Assembly (NCBI GenBank): GCA_028293005.1
Contig: JAQGLH010000237.1
Coordinates: 1-6,490, forward strand
DNA from: Alphaproteobacteria bacterium
GTDB lineage: Bacteria > Pseudomonadota > Alphaproteobacteria > Sphingomonadales > Sphingomonadaceae
Direction: 5' to 3'
Length of the DNA: 6,490 bases
Shown here: piece after piece, positions 1 to 3,773 of the stretch
Position numbering within the stretch: the first letter of the stretch is position 1
Layout of the letters: each line of letters begins with the position of its first letter
The notes under the pieces: model-generated
What the model was told of the DNA's origin: nothing
The model's input: the letters and a program-made list of their open reading frames with translations, nothing else
Database searches by the model: none
Made by a program: the position numbers and the translations under genes

Positions 1-807
1 GGGTTGATGGGCTATCTTCAGCCGGCCGGGGAACGTCGGCTGGACCGGATCGGGCAATCGGTATCGCGAGGTGATTTCGGCTTTGCGTTGATGGCCGGGC
101 TCGGAAACCGGCTCGCCGCGGACACGCAGCTCTATTTCAGCCGGGTCAGCGGGTCATCGGATCTGCTCCAGGATATCGTGATCGAAAAAGGCCCGGTGAG
201 AATGACTGCGCGCACGGCGATCGTCGTCCCCTCCCAGAACGACCAGATCCTGCTCGCGCTCAAGGACGGATTCGTCACATGGCAAAGAGCTGGCGACACT
301 CACGGCGTCGGGTTCGACACCTTCAAAGTCACGCTGCCCGTGGCCGGACCAGGACGGACCAGACCCAAGCCGCCCCGCGACCGGCTGCAGCGATTCAATC
401 TTGATCAGCTGGTTCCGTTCAGGGCGCGCGATGCAAACGACCTTACCCCGATCATGGCGCGTGCTTCGGCTTCGACGCGGATCGCCGCGGCGGCTTTCTG
501 CGTCATCCTTCCGTTGTTCGGGTTCACCTTCGGCATCCCGCCCAAAAGGTCACGCTCCGCCATCGGACTCGGGATAGGGCTTTTAGCGATCATCCTGTTC
601 TGGCGGATATCTGCCCTGATCGAGGATGATCTCGCCGCGGTCGCGCCCTGGGCTCATGGCCTGTTGCTCAGCCTGCTCGCAGCGTTGGCGATCCAGCTCA
701 TCCGGATCCAGCGCAGACACGGGTTCGGGTCCATCGAGCAAGCCCTGCTGCGGATGTTCACAGCCGTGCGTCGTCACCTCGCGCTGGTGAGACCGATGCG
801 GGCGTGA
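1..807 (+). CDS. LptF/LptG-family permease, C-terminal part (gene continues past the left edge)
   Basis: Probable inner-membrane subunit of an LPS-export (Lpt) type ABC system, in which LptF and LptG pair with the ATPase LptB to lift lipopolysaccharide out of the membrane towards LptC/A/D. The frame is open to base 1, so the TTG at 4 and ATG at 7 are internal codons and the first three helices are missing. About 268 codons remain; family members are usually 350-400 residues. Counting from base 4, the visible part starts with a GYLQP motif like the end of TM3 in LptF. A periplasmic beta-rich (jellyroll-like) section follows at about 30-110, then three hydrophobic segments at about 161-178, 186-205 and 217-235, and a basic tail. 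This is the layout of the second half of LptF/LptG. An LptF assignment is favoured by GYLQP but LptG is not excluded. It stands without a visible lptG or lptD, so it may be an accessory paralogue. It ends in TGA at 805-807. Confidence 0.72.
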   Translation, partial: GLMGYLQPAGERRLDRIGQSVSRGDFGFALMAGLGNRLAADTQLYFSRVSGSSDLLQDIVIEKGPVRMTARTAIVVPSQNDQILLALKDGFVTWQRAGDTHGVGFDTFKVTLPVAGPGRTRPKPPRDRLQRFNLDQLVPFRARDANDLTPIMARASASTRIAAAAFCVILPLFGFTFGIPPKRSRSAIGLGIGLLAIILFWRISALIEDDLAAVAPWAHGLLLSLLAALAIQLIRIQRRHGFGSIEQALLRMFTAVRRHLALVRPMRA

Positions 808-882
808 CCGCACAGACGCGCCCGAGCGGGAACGGAGGCGATCGAGCGCGGCGCGACGTGCGGGTCGGTGGTCCCCGCGGCG

Positions 883-901
883 TCTTGCAAAAAGGGCAAG
901 A
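883..901. repeat. Short inverted repeat upstream of the PepSY gene
   Basis: TCTTGC at 883-888 is matched by GCAAGA at 896-901, giving perfect 6-base arms around a 7-base A-rich spacer. It lies between the permease stop and the PepSY start, 26 bases before the ATG. No U-tract follows on the + strand, so it does not look like a terminator. It could be a small operator or a leader hairpin, but six-base arms can also occur by chance. Confidence 0.3.
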
Positions 902-915
902 AAACGGGGGCAGAG

Positions 916-921
916 AAGGAA
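916..921 (+). promoter_or_regulatory. Ribosome binding site of the PepSY gene
   Basis: AAGGAA at 916-921 contains the Shine-Dalgarno core AGGA (917-920), seven bases before the ATG at 928. This decides the start: the upstream in-frame GTG at 868 has no comparable site and would put 20 polar residues before an otherwise complete signal peptide. Confidence 0.75.
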
Positions 922-927
922 AGTCCT

Positions 928-1257
928 ATGAAGACGTTCATGATCGGCTTTGCCGCGGCCTCGCTCATGATCGCGCCCGGCGCGAATGCGATGGCGCCGC
1001 AGCCGAAGATTTCCCAACAGGCTGCTCGCACCAAGGCGCTTGCCATCGTCCTCCACGGCAAGATCATCAAATCGGAGCTCGAGACGGAAAAGGGCCAGCT
1101 ACTCTACAGCTTCGACATCCAGATGCCGCATCGTTCCGGAGTTGAGGAGGTCCAAATCAGCGCGGTCGACGGCCGGCTCATATCCCGCACGCATGAGAGT
1201 GCCGCCAAGGAGCAAAGCGAGGCGCGAGCGGAGACGAAAGCAGCAAAGCACAAATAG
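928..1257 (+). CDS. Secreted PepSY-domain protein
   Basis: Small periplasmic protein of 109 residues with one PepSY-type domain. PepSY domains occur in peptidase propeptides and in many small exported proteins, where they are thought to bind or inhibit partners in the envelope; no partner can be named here. Residues 1-21 form a signal peptide: Lys2, a hydrophobic core, and an Ala-Asn-Ala cleavage motif at 19-21. The domain spans about 29-85. It starts with an Ala-rich helix (SQQAARTKALAI), then a short Gly turn, an acidic beta strand (KSELETEKG), the strand LLYSFDIQM, and the closing strand with VDGRLIS. This matches the usual PepSY order in which a helix precedes strands ending in a D-x-x-G-type turn. 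Residues 88-109 are a charged Ala/Glu/Lys tail. The ATG at 928 has a good ribosome binding site. The gene lies 120 bases after the permease and 139 bases before the efflux operon, so co-transcription is possible but not shown. Confidence 0.82.
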   Translation: MKTFMIGFAAASLMIAPGANAMAPQPKISQQAARTKALAIVLHGKIIKSELETEKGQLLYSFDIQMPHRSGVEEVQISAVDGRLISRTHESAAKEQSEARAETKAAKHK

Positions 1258-1260
1258 ATC

Positions 1261-1285
1261 GCATTCGGCCGATCGCCACCGATGC
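1261..1285. repeat. Imperfect hairpin just after the PepSY stop codon
   Basis: GCATTCGG at 1261-1268 can pair with CCGATGC at 1279-1285 if one T is bulged, leaving a 10-base loop. It begins three bases after the TAG at 1255-1257 and directly abuts the next palindrome. It may help to stop or stabilise the PepSY transcript, but there is no T-run. Confidence 0.25.
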
Positions 1286-1303
1286 GAAGGGCGGCCGCCT
1301 TTC
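1286..1303. repeat. GC-rich near-perfect palindrome between the PepSY and TolC genes
   Basis: GAAGGGCGGCCGCCTTTC is symmetrical apart from one G/T position; its centre, 1290-1299, is a perfect 10-base palindrome. As RNA it could form a 7-base-pair stem (one G-U) with a GGCC loop. Only TTTC ends the stem and no longer U-tract follows, so a strong factor-independent terminator is not supported. It could weaken read-through from the PepSY gene, be a protein site, or be chance in GC-rich DNA. Confidence 0.35.
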
Positions 1304-1377
1304 ATGCTTGGCGGATTTGCTGCGGAAACGGGGTCGCCCGTCCTTCGCTTTCGGTGAAGCTCGACATGCCCGATCAT

Positions 1378-1390
1378 TTGGTTCAACCAA
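1378..1390. promoter_or_regulatory. Perfect inverted repeat next to the TolC-family start; possible operator
   Basis: TTGGTTCAACCAA has perfect 6-base arms around a single C. It ends six bases before the GTG start at 1397, where a Shine-Dalgarno sequence would be expected and none is visible. It is also AT-richer than its surroundings. A dimeric repressor could bind there and control the efflux operon, or the RNA could fold and affect translation start. No regulator gene is in the window and the repeat does not match an operator I can name. Confidence 0.4.
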
Positions 1391-1396
1391 CGACAC

Positions 1397-2758
1397 GTGC
1401 TGCTGCTTAGCAAGAAACCATTCTTGGTGGGGCCGGTGGTCCTGATGCTGCTTGCGAGCAGCTGCGCGTCTTATCGCCGCGAAGCGCTCGACCAGCCTTC
1501 GAACCTTGCATCACCCGCGATCGGGGCTGTCATTGCCGCCGATGCGGCGACGATCAATCGGCCGTATCTCAGGCCGACCGCGCTCGATCTCTCCCGTCCA
1601 CTCGACGCCAACGCGATTGCGACCCTCGCAGTCCTGTTCAATTCCGATCTTGCCGCAGCGCGGCTTCGAGCCGGCGTGGCCGATGCTCAGGCGTTCGCCG
1701 CCGGACTTCTTCCCGATCCGACCTTCAGCTTCGGCGCGGACAAGGTGCTGTCCGGGCCGGACACCTATCTCGGCCTGTCGTCGAGCCTGGGGCTCAATCT
1801 CGCGGCCTTGCGGACCCGCAGCGTCGCACGTCAGCAGGCGACCGCCGAAGCGCGCCGGGTCAGGCTCGACCTCGCGTGGGCCGAGTGGCAGACGGCCGGT
1901 CAGGCGCGCCTCCAGGCGGCCCGCATCCAAGCGCTCGAACGGACGATCGCGATTGCGGCGGCGAGCCGCGACGCGACCGAGGCTTTGCTTGGCCGGATGC
2001 TGCGGGCGGCCGGTCGCGGCGACATTCTCCCCGATCAGGTGCAAGGCGCGCGCGTCGCCGCGTTCGACGCGGCCGATCGGCTGCGCACGGCGCAGAAGGA
2101 TCTAGAGACCGCGCGTTCCGAACTGGTCCGGCTGGTTGGGCTGGCGCCCGGTTTTCCGTTGCGGCTCGCCGCCTCTGTCTCGCCACCACAGCCGCCCGAC
2201 GCCGCCACGCTCTATCGCATTGCGGTTCGCGAGCGCACCGATCTGCAAGCACTGAGAGCCGGCTATGCCGCACAGGAAGCCGCTGTGCACAAAGCCGTTC
2301 TCGACCAGTTCCCGACACTTGATCTCACCTTCAACGGCGCGCGCGATACTGCGAACAATGTCACGCTGGGCCCCGCCGTCGCCTTCACGCTGCCGATCTG
2401 GAACCGCAATCGCGGCGGAATTGCCATAGAGCGGGCGACGCGAACCGCGCTCCGCGCCGAATATCAGGCGAGGCTGCTTCAGACCCGCGCGGAAATCGCC
2501 GCGGCCGTCAATGGTCTGGGGATATTGGGAGCCCAACGCGCCGCGCTTGTGGAGGCTTTGCCCCCCCTCGAACGCTTCGCGGCCGCCAGCCGGCGAGCGG
2601 CCAATCGCGGGGACCTCCCGCTCGCCACCGCGACCACCGCCGAACAGGCGCTCCGCGACAAGCAGATCCTGCTCGCACAGGCGGACCGCGACATCGGGGA
2701 ACAGACGATCGCGCTCGAGCTGCTGACGGGCGTTTTGCAACAGGCGTGGACCGGATGA
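1397..2758 (+). CDS. TolC-family outer-membrane efflux lipoprotein (OMF of the RND pump)
   Basis: Outer-membrane channel subunit of the tripartite pump, 453 residues, a usual length for the family. The N-terminus carries Lys6-Lys7, a hydrophobic stretch and a lipobox-like Ala-Ser-Ser-Cys at 20-23, so Cys23 is the likely lipid-modified residue after signal peptidase II cleavage. Two outer-membrane efflux (OEP) repeats follow, at about 70-260 and 275-445. Each is mostly Ala/Arg/Gln/Glu-rich long helix, as in the TolC tunnel, with beta-strand sections. Family marks are the helix-to-strand junction LLPDP (104-108) in the first repeat and LPIWNRNRGG (332-341) in the second. The start is a GTG without a clear ribosome binding site. 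It is chosen because the next in-frame starts would remove the lysines of the signal peptide, and because an in-frame TGA at 1355 blocks extension without any better start between. The stop overlaps the adaptor start (ATGA, 2755-2758). The general family is clear. Some relatives are labelled CusC/CzcC, but nothing here proves metal export. Confidence 0.9.
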   Translation: MLLLSKKPFLVGPVVLMLLASSCASYRREALDQPSNLASPAIGAVIAADAATINRPYLRPTALDLSRPLDANAIATLAVLFNSDLAAARLRAGVADAQAFAAGLLPDPTFSFGADKVLSGPDTYLGLSSSLGLNLAALRTRSVARQQATAEARRVRLDLAWAEWQTAGQARLQAARIQALERTIAIAAASRDATEALLGRMLRAAGRGDILPDQVQGARVAAFDAADRLRTAQKDLETARSELVRLVGLAPGFPLRLAASVSPPQPPDAATLYRIAVRERTDLQALRAGYAAQEAAVHKAVLDQFPTLDLTFNGARDTANNVTLGPAVAFTLPIWNRNRGGIAIERATRTALRAEYQARLLQTRAEIAAAVNGLGILGAQRAALVEALPPLERFAAASRRAANRGDLPLATATTAEQALRDKQILLAQADRDIGEQTIALELLTGVLQQAWTG

Positions 2759-3768
2759 AGATGATCGCCCTCCCAGCCGTGCTCGCGCTCGCGTGCTGCT
2801 CGCCGGCCCCTCCGGAGCAGGTGGCGCAGCCCGAGGCGCTGGTCAGCGTGGCGCGTGCCGAATTGGCGCGCGCCGCGGAGAGCGTGCAGCTCTACGGCAC
2901 AGCCGAGGCGGGGAGCGGCGGCAGCGCGGTCCTTTCGGCACCGGAAGAAGCGATCGTCGCCGGCATTGCCGTCCCCGTCGGAAGCGCCGTCGGCCAAGGG
3001 CAGCTGATCGCGCGGCTTTCCCCGACCCCCGCTTCGCGCCTCGATCTGGCGCGCGCGCAAAGCGATGCTCGCGCGGCGCAGCTCGCCTACGCCCGTGCGG
3101 CTCGCCTGCGCAGCGACGGGTTGGTCAGCGACGCAGAGGTCGAAACGGCACATGCGTTGGCGCAGACCGCCGGCGCCACGCTCGCGAGCTTTTCGATCCG
3201 CAACCGCGCGCTCACGCTTCGATCGCCGGTCAACGGCCATGTCGAAATGATCGCTGCAGGCCCAGGCAGCGTCGTCGCAGCGGGCGCCCCGGTGGCGACG
3301 ATTGCCCGCTCGGGAGACCTGCGCGCGCGCTTCGGGATCGATCCCGCACTCGCGCGCCGCATCCCCGCACGGGCGCTGGTGCGGATCAGCCCCTCCGCCG
3401 GCGGTGCGCCCTTCACCGTCCCGCTTGATGCGGTCGACCCGTTCGTCGATCCGCAGACACGGCTCGCGTCGCTGTTTGCGCGTCTGCCCGCCGCCGCCAG
3501 GATCGGCATCGGAGAACCGCTGAGCGGCGAAGTGGTCGCAACGCAAGCCGCGGTCGTGCCGTCGATCCCTTACGCGGCTCTCCTCGACGAAGGAGGGCAG
3601 CCTTTCGTCTTCGTCATCGCCCGCGGCATCGCGCATCGCCGCGAGATCGCCGTCGGACCGGCCAACGGCACGCGGGTGGCGGTTCTGCGCGGCCTAAAGC
3701 CGGGCGAAATCGTGGCGGTGCAGGGTCTCACTGCGCTCGAAGACGGAATGAAGGTCCGCATGCGTTGA
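2755..3768 (+). CDS. RND efflux periplasmic adaptor (membrane fusion) lipoprotein
   Basis: Links the RND permease to the TolC-family channel in the periplasm; 337 residues from the ATG at 2755. The N-terminus is a lipoprotein signal ending Leu-Ala-Cys-Cys-Ser (12-16). It resembles the common Leu-Ala-Gly-Cys box with Gly replaced by Cys, so Cys15 (or Cys14) should be acylated. The first half of the lipoyl domain (around PEEAIVAGIAVPVGSAV) is followed by a helical hairpin at about 85-155. The second lipoyl half (RSPVNGHV through GAPVATIA) comes next, then beta-barrel and membrane-proximal domains ending in GLKPGEIVAVQGLTALEDG. The hairpin tip carries the R-x3-L-x6-S pattern (Arg114, Leu118, Ser125) known from adaptors that dock on TolC-type channels. 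There is no His- or Met-rich N-terminal extension like those of metal-pump adaptors. The ATG overlaps the upstream stop as ATGA, which suggests translational coupling. A GTG at 2746 is an alternative start adding three residues. Confidence 0.9.
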   Translation: MKMIALPAVLALACCSPAPPEQVAQPEALVSVARAELARAAESVQLYGTAEAGSGGSAVLSAPEEAIVAGIAVPVGSAVGQGQLIARLSPTPASRLDLARAQSDARAAQLAYARAARLRSDGLVSDAEVETAHALAQTAGATLASFSIRNRALTLRSPVNGHVEMIAAGPGSVVAAGAPVATIARSGDLRARFGIDPALARRIPARALVRISPSAGGAPFTVPLDAVDPFVDPQTRLASLFARLPAAARIGIGEPLSGEVVATQAAVVPSIPYAALLDEGGQPFVFVIARGIAHRREIAVGPANGTRVAVLRGLKPGEIVAVQGLTALEDGMKVRMR

Positions 3769-3773
3769 GGCAC

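Noticed and set aside
4..9. TTG at 4 or ATG at 7 as a true start of the permease
   Set aside because: The frame is open to the window edge and the protein would lack the first three membrane helices of the family.
868..927. Upstream GTG extension of the PepSY protein by 20 residues
   Set aside because: It would place polar, Lys-rich residues before a complete signal peptide, and only the ATG at 928 has a good ribosome binding site.
1286..1303. Factor-independent terminator
   Set aside because: The palindrome is followed only by TTTC and mixed sequence, so the U-tract needed for a confident call is missing.
1328..1341. Small hairpin ACGGG/CCCGT with a GTCG loop
   Set aside because: Five base pairs in GC-rich DNA is too short to claim, and no U-tract follows.
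2479..3636. Long open frame on the minus strand opposite the OMF/adaptor genes
   Set aside because: It is Arg-rich, has no recognisable domain, and lies opposite well-supported coding sequence. Such shadows are common in GC-rich DNA.
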